Source: Actinotignum schaalii
Lineage (GTDB): Bacteria > Actinomycetota > Actinomycetes > Actinomycetales > Actinomycetaceae
NCBI GenBank assembly: GCA_946222725.1
Contig: CAMIHT010000138.1
Coordinates: 1 to 5,078, forward strand
Direction of reading: 5' to 3'
DNA: 5,078 nt
The translations under genes and the position numbers were made by a program. The notes beneath the pieces are model-generated. The model was given only the letters and a program-made list of their open reading frames with translations, was not told where the DNA came from and did no database searches. The number at the start of each line of letters is the position of its first letter. Position 1 is the first letter of the stretch. This document shows, in pieces, positions 1-5,078 of the stretch.

Positions 1-1477
1 CTGCTCAACCAACCCGCCCTCCAATGAGGCTTCTTCCTCCGCTAGCGGCCCAGCCCCGGTTCAGAATGCGAACCCGGATGCCTCGGTGCACGTTGGTTTT
101 ATTTTGGAACCCACCGGCCTGGATCCGACCTCGGTATCCGGCGCGGCCCTCGATCAGCTTGTTATCGATAATGTTTATGAAGGACTCACCCGCCGCGCTG
201 AAAACGGTGATATCTTGCCAGCTTTGGCTACCTCCTGGGATATTTCCGAAGATGGGCTGAGCTATACTTTCCATCTGCGCGAGGGTGTTAAATTCCACGA
301 CGGTTCTGATTTTGATGCCGCGGATGTGGTTGCCACCCTGGAAGCTTCTGCTGCCGAGGGGTCGAAGAATCCCGATCATAAGCTCATGCGCACTTTTAAA
401 TCCGCGCAGGCTTCCGACCCGCATACCGTCGTCGTGACCCTATCCGAACCGAATATGAATTTCTTGGACAGCATGTCTACGGACGCTGCCATGATGGTTC
501 CTTCCGATAACACGGTCGATTTGAATAAGGAATCGAACGGTACCGGCCCCTTCACCATCGGTGAATGGAAGACCGGATCCACCATTACCCTCGAACGCAA
601 TGACAATTACTGGGGCGATCCGGCCGGCACCAAGGAAGTGGTCTACCACTATTACGCGGATCAGACCGCAGCCGCCAATGCGCTCGCCTCGGGACAAATT
701 GATATTCTCACCACCCAGAACACCGATACGGTGGAGCGGTTCGCGGCCGACCCGGCAATTATTACCTCGCAGGGTACGGAAACCTCATGGATGACGCTCG
801 GCTTCAACCACAACAACCCGGCTCTGGCTAATAAAGATGTGCGTACCGCTATCCGTAAGGGCATCGATAAGGATGGCCTCATTACCGCGCTGGGCGGGAA
901 CATGGTGCGGGTGGGTTCCATGGTTTCTCCCGGGATGGCCTGGTGGAGTGATTCCCTCAATGACATTGATTCCTATGATCCGCAGGCGGCCCGTGAACTG
1001 CTCAAAAAGGCAGGCGTTGAGAATCTCTCTCTCAACCTGCGGGTAGCTAATAATTACGATTCCGCTATTTCCGAATATGTGGCTGCCCAGCTCAAGGAGA
1101 TCGGCATTAATGTGACGATTGACCGGATGGAATTTTCCAGCTGGCTCGATGAGGTCTACCGCGGGGGAAATTACGATATGACCATGGTGCTCCACGTGGA
1201 TCCGTGGACGCTCACCTACTACTCGAATCCTAGCTACTACTGGCATTACGACAGCGCGCAGGCCCAGCAGCTCAATAAAGAAGCGATGACCGCCAGTTCG
1301 CTGGCCGAACGCGATAAGAAGCTCGGTGAGCTGGCCGCTTTCGTTTCCGAAGATGCGGCCTCGGATTGGCTCTACAGCCCCAAGGCCATTATTTTCTCCC
1401 GGGAAGGGGTCTCCGGATTCCCGACCAACCGGACCGGTTCTCGCTTCTACGCCGCTGATATTCAGGTTGCGCGTTAA
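1..1477 (+). CDS. Peptide/nickel-class ABC transporter substrate-binding lipoprotein (SBP_bac_5 family), 5'-truncated by window edge
   Basis: This is the extracellular receptor that captures solute and hands it to the permeases encoded downstream. The reading frame is open to the left edge; its first full codon is bases 2-4 (Cys) and it ends at TAA 1475-1477, giving 491 visible residues. Numbering from that Cys, residues 1-28 are a Ser/Ala/Pro/Asn-rich linker with no hydrophobic stretch, as in the mature start of a lipoprotein. Family landmarks follow: YTFHLREGVKFHDG at 88-101, the RNDNYWG motif at 199-205, the VRTAIRKGIDKDGL helix from 280, NYDMTMVLHVDPW at 390-402 and the aromatic YYSNPSYYWHY at 406-416. 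No other cysteine is seen. A GTG at 86 could be mistaken for the start, but it lies inside the linker and has no good ribosome site, so the true start is off-window. Only one base is shared with the next gene. The ligand is unknown; oligopeptide is most likely, with nickel-chelate, opine or other solutes possible. Confidence 0.95.
   Translation, partial: CSTNPPSNEASSSASGPAPVQNANPDASVHVGFILEPTGLDPTSVSGAALDQLVIDNVYEGLTRRAENGDILPALATSWDISEDGLSYTFHLREGVKFHDGSDFDAADVVATLEASAAEGSKNPDHKLMRTFKSAQASDPHTVVVTLSEPNMNFLDSMSTDAAMMVPSDNTVDLNKESNGTGPFTIGEWKTGSTITLERNDNYWGDPAGTKEVVYHYYADQTAAANALASGQIDILTTQNTDTVERFAADPAIITSQGTETSWMTLGFNHNNPALANKDVRTAIRKGIDKDGLITALGGNMVRVGSMVSPGMAWWSDSLNDIDSYDPQAARELLKKAGVENLSLNLRVANNYDSAISEYVAAQLKEIGINVTIDRMEFSSWLDEVYRGGNYDMTMVLHVDPWTLTYYSNPSYYWHYDSAQAQQLNKEAMTASSLAERDKKLGELAAFVSEDAASDWLYSPKAIIFSREGVSGFPTNRTGSRFYAADIQVAR
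2..4 (+). other. Probable lipobox cysteine (lipidation and signal peptidase II cleavage point)
   Basis: The first full codon in the receptor frame is TGC (Cys), followed by S-T-N-P-P-S-N-E and then a Ser/Ala/Pro-rich linker, which is how mature Gram-positive binding lipoproteins usually begin. The preceding lipobox residues lie outside the window. Only base 1 (C) of the -1 codon is visible; it is compatible with GGC (Gly) or GCC (Ala), the usual residues there. The call rests on the linker composition and on this being the only cysteine in the visible protein. Confidence 0.75.
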
Positions 1478-2517
1478 TGGCTGAACCACTCGCGCTCGCG
1501 CAGGTGCCGGGGGCTACTGTGGCTCCCGGCACCGTGGACCGCGAAACGGTGCTTCGCACCACGACGTCGCGCACCGCCCGCATCGTGCTCGCCGCGCTGG
1601 GGTGGGCGGTGGCGGCGTTATTCCTCGCCTCTTTCGTAATTTTCTTCGCGCTCCACACCCTGCCCGGGGATCCAGCCATCATTATGGGTGGCCTGGATGC
1701 TACCGACGCGCAAATCGAGGCGATCCGGGCCGAGCACGGCTGGGATCGTCCTCTCATCGTCCAGTATCTGAGCTGGTTAGGCGCTGCCCTCACCGGAGAT
1801 TTCGGCACCTCCCCTTTTTCTTCTCTTTCCGTGACCCACGAGCTCGTGACAAAGCTCCAGGTCACCGTGCCCCTCGCTCTCATGTCCTTGAGTTTGGCGG
1901 TTATTGTCGCCCTGGTGATCGGGGTGTATGCCGCGGCCCGTTCCACCACCCTGACCGGGCGCCTCGTCTCCTGGCTTTCCCAACTGGGTATCGCGATCCC
2001 TACGTTCATCGTGGGGATGTTGCTCGTGATGTACCTAGCGACCCCGCTTCATCTTCCCTCCACCGGTTTCCCGCGCGAGGGATGGAGCGATCCGGGGGCG
2101 GCGCTCCGTAGTCTCATCCTGCCCGCCATTACCCTGGCGATTCCACAAACGGCAGGACTGGTGCGCTACGTGCGTTCCGCCGTGCTGGAACAACTCGGCC
2201 AGGATTATGTGCGCACCGCTCGCGCCCAGGGGATGAGCCGCAGGCGTGCCCTCCTCACTCAGGCGCTGCGAAACGCCTGGCTCCCCCTGCTGGCTGTTAT
2301 CGCTCTCGATGCGGCGGCCCTCCTCATGGGCACCGTGGTGGTCGAACAGGTCTTTGCACTTCCCGGCATCGGGCACCATCTGGTTGCGAGCGTATCCACC
2401 CGCGATATTGTTACTGTCCAAGGTTTCCTCATGGTGCTCTCCGGAGCGGTTATTCTCCTTATGATGCTCTCCAACGTGGCCTCCCGCCTCCTCGACCCGA
2501 GAGTGAGGTTGCGATGA
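1477..2517 (+). CDS. ABC transporter permease, DppB/OppB type
   Basis: This is one of the two membrane subunits forming the translocation channel. It has 346 residues, close to the family norm of 310-340. Six membrane spans are apparent near residues 36-59, 131-154, 167-190, 208-229, 269-290 and 312-334. Family marks include TLPGDPA (61-67) just after span 1, the Q-Y-L-S-W-L-G then G-D-F-G-T-S segment (96-112) in the large external loop, the EAA coupling loop at about 243-272 (DYVRTARAQGMSRRRALL, then an ALRNAWLP-type end), and FALPGIGHHLV (293-303) followed by RD..TVQG (309-316). The ATG at 1477 overlaps the receptor stop as TAATG, with only a weak AGG at 1464-1466 as ribosome site, so translation probably depends on re-initiation. 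The first 19 residues are Ala/Pro-rich, unlike usual family N-termini, and are partly encoded by a strong hairpin. A GTG at 1534 (residue 20) is an alternative start. The family call is secure; the exact start is less so. Confidence 0.96.
   Translation: MAEPLALAQVPGATVAPGTVDRETVLRTTTSRTARIVLAALGWAVAALFLASFVIFFALHTLPGDPAIIMGGLDATDAQIEAIRAEHGWDRPLIVQYLSWLGAALTGDFGTSPFSSLSVTHELVTKLQVTVPLALMSLSLAVIVALVIGVYAAARSTTLTGRLVSWLSQLGIAIPTFIVGMLLVMYLATPLHLPSTGFPREGWSDPGAALRSLILPAITLAIPQTAGLVRYVRSAVLEQLGQDYVRTARAQGMSRRRALLTQALRNAWLPLLAVIALDAAALLMGTVVVEQVFALPGIGHHLVASVSTRDIVTVQGFLMVLSGAVILLMMLSNVASRLLDPRVRLR
1503..1533 (+). promoter_or_regulatory. Strong RNA hairpin at the receptor/permease boundary
   Basis: The arms GGTGCCGGG (1503-1511) and CCCGGCACC (1525-1533) are exact reverse complements, giving nine Watson-Crick pairs. 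Pairing continues inward as G1512-T1524 (wobble), G1513-C1523, C1514-G1522 and T1515-G1521 (wobble), so the RNA stem can reach 13 pairs around a five-base loop (1516-1520). It starts 25 nt after the receptor stop codon, within codons 9-19 of the permease gene. No T-run follows, so it is not a standard intrinsic terminator. Hairpins just after binding-protein genes are known in other transporter operons to protect upstream mRNA or reduce downstream expression; that role here is inferred. Confidence 0.6.
2501..2508 (+). promoter_or_regulatory. Ribosome binding site for the second permease
   Basis: GAGTGAGG ends five bases before the ATG at 2514 and gives a partial match to the anti-Shine-Dalgarno sequence. 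It lies inside the last codons of the first permease gene. It supports the ATGA-overlap start over later in-frame candidates. Confidence 0.6.
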
Positions 2518-3398
2518 GTATTCCTTCTCCGGCGCTGCGGGCCCTCTCCGCCACGTCGCCGTGGCGGGCCCGGTTGCGGGCGCTGCTGCGCAATCCGGCC
2601 GGCCTCATCGGCACCGCGGTGGTACTGGCGGTGCTGGCCACCTTCCTGCTCTCCTTCATCTGGGTACCTTATGATCCCGAAAGTGTAGATTCGCGGGCTT
2701 CCTGGGCCCGCCCGAACGGGGCGCACTGGTTCGGCGCCGACCAACTCGGGCGTGATATTTTCTCCCTCATGGTGCTTGGTTCGCGGGTCACGGTGCTCAC
2801 CAGCGTGGGTGGAGCGGCGGTAGCCTTGGTGGTCGGGTTGCTCCTCGCCTCGATTATTGTATATGCCCCGCGTTGGCTCGGCTCCCTGATGGAGCGCCTC
2901 ACCGACGTGTGGGTGGCTTTCCCCACGCTCATTATTGCCCTCATCCTTGTCACCGCATTTTCTGGCTCCACCCTCACCTCCACCGTTGCCATCGGATTGG
3001 GCTCCGCCCCGGCGGTTACCCGCACCATCCTGCCCGAATTGCGCCGTGCCACCGCCTCCGATCACGTGCTCCTCGCCGTGGCCGCGGGGGCGCGTTCCTG
3101 GTGGATTCTTTCGCGCCATATTTTCCCGGCGATCACCCCCACGCTGATTGTGCGCGTCACCCAAATCATGGGAACGGCCACGCTGGCGGAGGCTGGGCTG
3201 TCCTACCTGGGGCTGGGCACCCCGCCACCCACTCCATCCTGGGGGCGTATGCTCTCCACCTACCAGAGTTTCATGTATTCCCACCCGACGGTCATTCTCA
3301 TTCCGGCCACCGCGATTATCCTGACGATTATCGGATTTAACCTCTTGGGGGACGGCCTGCGCGACGTGCTCGATCCGCGCGGAAGGGAGACCCGATGA
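2514..3398 (+). CDS. ABC transporter permease, DppC/OppC type
   Basis: This is the second channel subunit, partner of the upstream DppB-type permease. It has 294 residues, typical for the family. The N-terminus has the usual basic segment WRARLRALLRNPAGL (17-31) leading into span 1 (about 30-52). The hallmark HWFGADQLGRDIFS (71-84) follows in the external loop. Further spans fall near 92-117, 130-150, 152-172, 203-225 and 259-279. The EAA coupling loop runs from about 182 to 212 (SDHVLLAVAAGAR, then SRHIFPAITPTLIV); the common Tyr of D-Y-V is His here (H184). EAGLSYLGLG (226-235), the PPTPSWGRML stretch (238-247) and the C-terminal NLLGDGLRDVLDPR (276-289) are near-consensus. The gene overlaps both neighbours by 4 nt (ATGA). 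No truncation or missing element is seen. Confidence 0.97.
   Translation: MSIPSPALRALSATSPWRARLRALLRNPAGLIGTAVVLAVLATFLLSFIWVPYDPESVDSRASWARPNGAHWFGADQLGRDIFSLMVLGSRVTVLTSVGGAAVALVVGLLLASIIVYAPRWLGSLMERLTDVWVAFPTLIIALILVTAFSGSTLTSTVAIGLGSAPAVTRTILPELRRATASDHVLLAVAAGARSWWILSRHIFPAITPTLIVRVTQIMGTATLAEAGLSYLGLGTPPPTPSWGRMLSTYQSFMYSHPTVILIPATAIILTIIGFNLLGDGLRDVLDPRGRETR
2548..2567 (+). other. 8-bp hairpin in the 5' coding region of the second permease
   Basis: CCGCCACG (2548-2555) and CGTGGCGG (2560-2567) are exact reverse complements around a four-base loop, TCGC. The structure begins 31 nt downstream of the last base of the preceding stop codon, within codons 12-18. No T-run follows. It may simply reflect GC-rich coding sequence; its placement mirrors the larger hairpin at the start of the preceding gene. 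Confidence 0.4.
3381..3390 (+). promoter_or_regulatory. Ribosome binding site for the first ATPase
   Basis: The purine run GGAAGGGAGA has its GGGAG core (3385-3389) five bases before the ATG at 3395. This fixes the start at the 4-nt ATGA overlap with the second permease gene. Confidence 0.7.
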
Positions 3399-4276
3399 GT
3401 CTTCTTGAGGTACGTGATCTCACTGTGGCTTTCGGTTCCACCGACGTGGTGCGGGGAGTTTCCTTCACGGTGGAGACCGGCGAACGCGTCTGCCTCATTG
3501 GCGAATCCGGATCCGGAAAATCGATGACGGCGATGGCGATCCAAGGGCTGCTCCCCCGCGGGGCACGCGTGACCGGTTCGATTCGTTTCGAGGGGCGCGA
3601 ATTGGTAGGCGCTTCTGACGCGGAGTTCCAGAAAATCCGCGGGCGCCGTATCGGCTGTATTTTCCAGGAACCGCATACAGCACTCAACCCGGTAGTGCGC
3701 ATTAAGCACCAATTGGTGGCGGCTTCTCGTATTCACGCGGGATTAAAAAAATCGGCGACGGCGCAGCGGGCCAGCGAGCTGGCCCGCATGGTTGAGCTCC
3801 CTAGCCCGGAAAACATCATTAACCGCTTCCCCCATGAGCTTTCCGGGGGCCAGCGCCAACGCGTGGTTATTGCCATGGCAATGAGTTTGGCCCCCGCCCT
3901 TCTTATCGCAGATGAGCCGACGACCGCCCTCGATGCCACGGTGCAGGCCCATATTTTGCAGCTCATGGACGATGCCGCCCGCGAACATGGCACCGCTGTT
4001 CTCATGATTACCCACGATATGGCGGTGGCCTACCACACTTCCGAACGTATCCTCGTGCTGCGCCGGGGAGAATTGGTGGAAGAAGGTAGCGCCGCGGATA
4101 TTTTGCTCCGCCCCGCGCATCCTTATACTCAAGGACTGGTGGCCGCGGCTCGCGCCACTAGCTTGCAACGCCCAGCGGGGATGGGAGGCAAGGCACGGGT
4201 AGGAGAAGCTCGGGTTGTCGCCCCGGAACTAGGAGCACAGCAAGGCCTGACGGTGCACGGAGGTGACCGGTCATGA
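3395..4276 (+). CDS. ABC transporter ATP-binding protein, DppD/OppD type (first ATPase)
   Basis: This cytoplasmic ATPase pairs with the next gene product to power import. It has 293 residues. The elements in order are: first strand LLEVRDLTVAFG (3-14), Walker A GESGSGKS (36-43), Q-loop FQEPHTALNP (90-99, Q91), signature LSGGQRQR (149-156), Walker B LLIADEP with catalytic E174 (169-175), D-loop TALD (177-180), the H-loop with H207 in ITHDM, and the family motif HPYTQGL (242-248). All catalytic positions are intact. After HPYT, DppD/OppD proteins usually add a tail with a cysteine cluster; here residues 256-293 are a Gly/Ala/Arg-rich tail without cysteine, so the protein is shorter than the usual ~320-340 residues. 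A run of seven A residues at 3745-3751 followed by a hairpin is unusual. Both gene ends overlap neighbours by 4 nt. The class is certain; the substrate is unknown. Confidence 0.97.
   Translation: MSLLEVRDLTVAFGSTDVVRGVSFTVETGERVCLIGESGSGKSMTAMAIQGLLPRGARVTGSIRFEGRELVGASDAEFQKIRGRRIGCIFQEPHTALNPVVRIKHQLVAASRIHAGLKKSATAQRASELARMVELPSPENIINRFPHELSGGQRQRVVIAMAMSLAPALLIADEPTTALDATVQAHILQLMDDAAREHGTAVLMITHDMAVAYHTSERILVLRRGELVEEGSAADILLRPAHPYTQGLVAAARATSLQRPAGMGGKARVGEARVVAPELGAQQGLTVHGGDRS
3745..3787 (+). other. Possible -1 frameshift cassette: A_AAA_AAA heptamer plus hairpin
   Basis: Seven A residues (3745-3751) sit in the phase needed for tandem -1 slippage: A3745 ends a Leu TTA codon, then AAA AAA encodes K118-K119. 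After a 14-nt spacer comes a perfect 9-bp stem, GCGGGCCAG (3766-3774) with CTGGCCCGC (3779-3787), closing a four-base CGAG loop. The -1 frame ends at TGA 3793-3795, which would yield a protein of about 133 residues containing Walker A and the Q-loop but not the signature or Walker B. The spacer is longer than the usual 5-9 nt, and no upstream Shine-Dalgarno-like stimulator lies at the typical distance, so function is speculative. Confidence 0.3.
4259..4266 (+). promoter_or_regulatory. Strong ribosome binding site for the second ATPase
   Basis: GGAGGTGA ends six bases before the ATG at 4273 and is the best Shine-Dalgarno match in the window. It decides the start at 4273 over the in-frame ATG at 4324 (codon 18), and it suggests this gene can also initiate independently of coupling to the first ATPase gene. 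Confidence 0.85.
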
Positions 4277-5078
4277 CAAACGCATCGGAAAAAACCTGGG
4301 ATCCGCGCGAGGCTGCACTCCGGATGACTTCCCGGGCCCCGCTGGAAAAGGACTGGCCCGTCAAAGGCGGGGATGTGCTGTTCAGCTGCCGGAACGTCAC
4401 TAAATCCTACGGAAGCACCCTGGCTCTGGCACCCACGTCTTTCGAGGTGCGAGCGGGGCGGTCGCTGGGGATTATTGGCGAATCCGGCTCGGGAAAAACC
4501 ACGCTCAGCCGCATGATGCTAGGTTTACTCGAGCCTAGCGGCGGCTCAATCACCTACCGGGGTCAGGAGGTGCGCTACGGAAAGTTGGGTGTTACCCGCC
4601 TGCGCCACGAAGTCCAATTGGTGCTGCAAGATCCTTTTGCTTCCCTCAATCCGCGGATGACGGTAGGCCGGATTATTGAAGAACCGCTGCGTCTGCTGCG
4701 AGTTCCAGGCAAACACCGGGAGATGGTGCGCGATGCGCTGGCCGCCGTGGATCTCAACCCGGAATGGGGCTCCCGCTATCCGCACGAGCTTTCGGGAGGG
4801 CAGCGCCAGCGGGTGGCAATTGCCCGTGCCGTGGGCTGCCAACCCAAGGTTCTTATTGCCGATGAGCCCGTCTCCGCCCTCGACGTTTCGGTGCGAGCCA
4901 CCGTCCTGGAGCTTCTCCACGACCTGCGCGCCCGCCTGGACCTCACCCTCATTGTCATCTCCCATGACTTAGGCATTGTCCAGAATCTGTGCGAGGACAC
5001 CCTCGTGCTACGCGGGGGCACCGTCGTCGAATATGCTCCCACGGCGCAGGTGCTGGAGCACCCGCGCCACCCTGCCAC
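4273..5078 (+). CDS. ABC transporter ATP-binding protein, DppF/OppF type (second ATPase), 3'-truncated by window edge
   Basis: This is the second ATPase of the importer, expected to dimerise with the first. The frame stays open from ATG 4273 to the right edge: 268 full codons plus two bases. It has a hydrophilic leader (1-34), then first strand VLFSCRNVTKSYG (35-47), Walker A GESGSGKTT (69-77), Q-loop LQDPFASLNPR (118-128, Q119), signature LSGGQRQR (173-180), Walker B VLIADEP with catalytic E198 (193-199), D-loop SALD (201-204), H-loop ISHDLGIV with H231 (229-236), and the start of the C-terminal HP-x-HP element (263-267) where the family HPYT motif falls. All catalytic positions are present. 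Q-D-P-F-A-S-L-N-P is typical of the DppF/OppF partner. The start overlaps the preceding stop as ATGA and has a strong ribosome site. The family's C-terminal tail, and any terminator, lie beyond the window. Confidence 0.96.
   Translation, partial: MTNASEKTWDPREAALRMTSRAPLEKDWPVKGGDVLFSCRNVTKSYGSTLALAPTSFEVRAGRSLGIIGESGSGKTTLSRMMLGLLEPSGGSITYRGQEVRYGKLGVTRLRHEVQLVLQDPFASLNPRMTVGRIIEEPLRLLRVPGKHREMVRDALAAVDLNPEWGSRYPHELSGGQRQRVAIARAVGCQPKVLIADEPVSALDVSVRATVLELLHDLRARLDLTLIVISHDLGIVQNLCEDTLVLRGGTVVEYAPTAQVLEHPRHPA

Noticed and set aside
263..268. TATACT as a possible -10 box within the receptor gene
   Set aside because: It encodes Tyr-Thr of the conserved YTFHLREGV motif, and no plausible -35 is visible upstream.
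1217..1249. Aromatic-rich stretch in the receptor (YYSNPSYYWHY, residues 406-416) as a possible novel ligand site
   Set aside because: A similar Asn-Pro-x-Tyr-Tyr-Trp-x-Tyr-Asp segment is, as I recall, common in actinobacterial members of this receptor family, so it is not distinctive.
785..1489. Minus-strand open frame opposite the receptor gene (234 codons)
   Set aside because: No recognisable motif and no ribosome site noticed. The opposite strand carries clear receptor family motifs, so this is a shadow.
1389..2009. Minus-strand open frame spanning the receptor/permease junction (206 codons)
   Set aside because: Ser/Arg/Ala-rich composition without a domain, antisense to two well-supported genes.
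1602..2111. Alternate + strand frame within the first permease gene (169 codons)
   Set aside because: Arg/His/Pro-rich translation typical of an out-of-frame reading of GC-rich membrane-protein sequence; the permease frame is unambiguous.
2259..3284. Long open frame on the minus strand opposite both permease genes (341 codons)
   Set aside because: Its translation is a Gly/Arg/Glu/Gln/His-rich string with no domain pattern, and it lies opposite near-consensus permease sequence. It is explained by GC-biased codon use on the + strand.
3506..3517. 12-bp perfect palindrome TCCGGATCCGGA
   Set aside because: It is the Ser-Gly-Ser-Gly part of Walker A encoded with repeated TCC GGA codons, so the protein motif explains it without an operator.
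4124..4129. TATACT as a possible -10 box of an internal promoter before the second ATPase
   Set aside because: It falls in the codons for the conserved Pro-Tyr-Thr of the HPYT motif. The best -35 candidate (TTGCTC, 4103-4108) is poor and the spacing is only 15 nt.
121..4304. Six GGATCC sites across the window, more than the one or so expected by chance
   Set aside because: They are scattered in all genes and arise from common codon pairs such as GGA TCC and GAT CC; no spacing pattern suggests function.
4471..4500. Near-identical DNA to the first ATPase gene around Walker A, and again around the signature motif (4789-4815)
   Set aside because: The two ATPases are ancient paralogues and the matches are confined to conserved motifs; there is no sign of recent duplication or gene conversion.

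Overview
This window holds five genes on the + strand that together encode one ABC importer of the peptide/opine/nickel (Dpp/Opp/Nik) class. The order is extracellular lipoprotein receptor, two permeases, then two ATPases. The receptor gene is cut by the left edge and the second ATPase gene by the right edge. No part of the window is clearly non-coding, and no RNA gene, mobile element, CRISPR array or origin is visible.

Organism (inference): G+C is moderately high, roughly 55% in the receptor gene and 60% or more in the permeases, judged by eye. The receptor appears to begin, in mature form, with a lipoprotein cysteine followed by a Ser/Ala/Pro/Asn-rich linker, as in Gram-positive bacteria. 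Its Asn-Pro-x-Tyr-Tyr-Trp-x-Tyr-Asp segment resembles receptors I associate with Actinomycetota. A moderate-GC actinobacterium, perhaps of the Actinomycetaceae, fits best. I cannot name the genus or species.

Layout: 1-1477 is the solute-binding lipoprotein (signal peptide off-window). 1477-2517 is the DppB/OppB-type permease, 2514-3398 the DppC/OppC-type permease, 3395-4276 the first ATPase (DppD/OppD-type) and 4273-5078+ the second ATPase (DppF/OppF-type). Every junction overlaps: TAATG (1 nt) after the receptor gene, ATGA (4 nt) at the other three. This points to one polycistronic mRNA with translational coupling. The promoter must lie upstream of the window and the terminator downstream.

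How the parts work together (established for the family): the lipoprotein captures a small solute outside the membrane. The two permeases form the channel and each offers an EAA coupling loop to the ATPases. The two ATPases dimerise and drive import by ATP hydrolysis. The substrate cannot be read from this sequence; peptides are the commonest for the class.

Most of the window is ordinary. What deserves a second look is RNA-level structure inside the coding sequence: a long hairpin at the receptor/permease boundary, a smaller hairpin at the start of the second permease, and an in-phase A_AAA_AAA heptamer followed by a 9-bp hairpin in the first ATPase gene. I saw no convincing sign of a new biological system.
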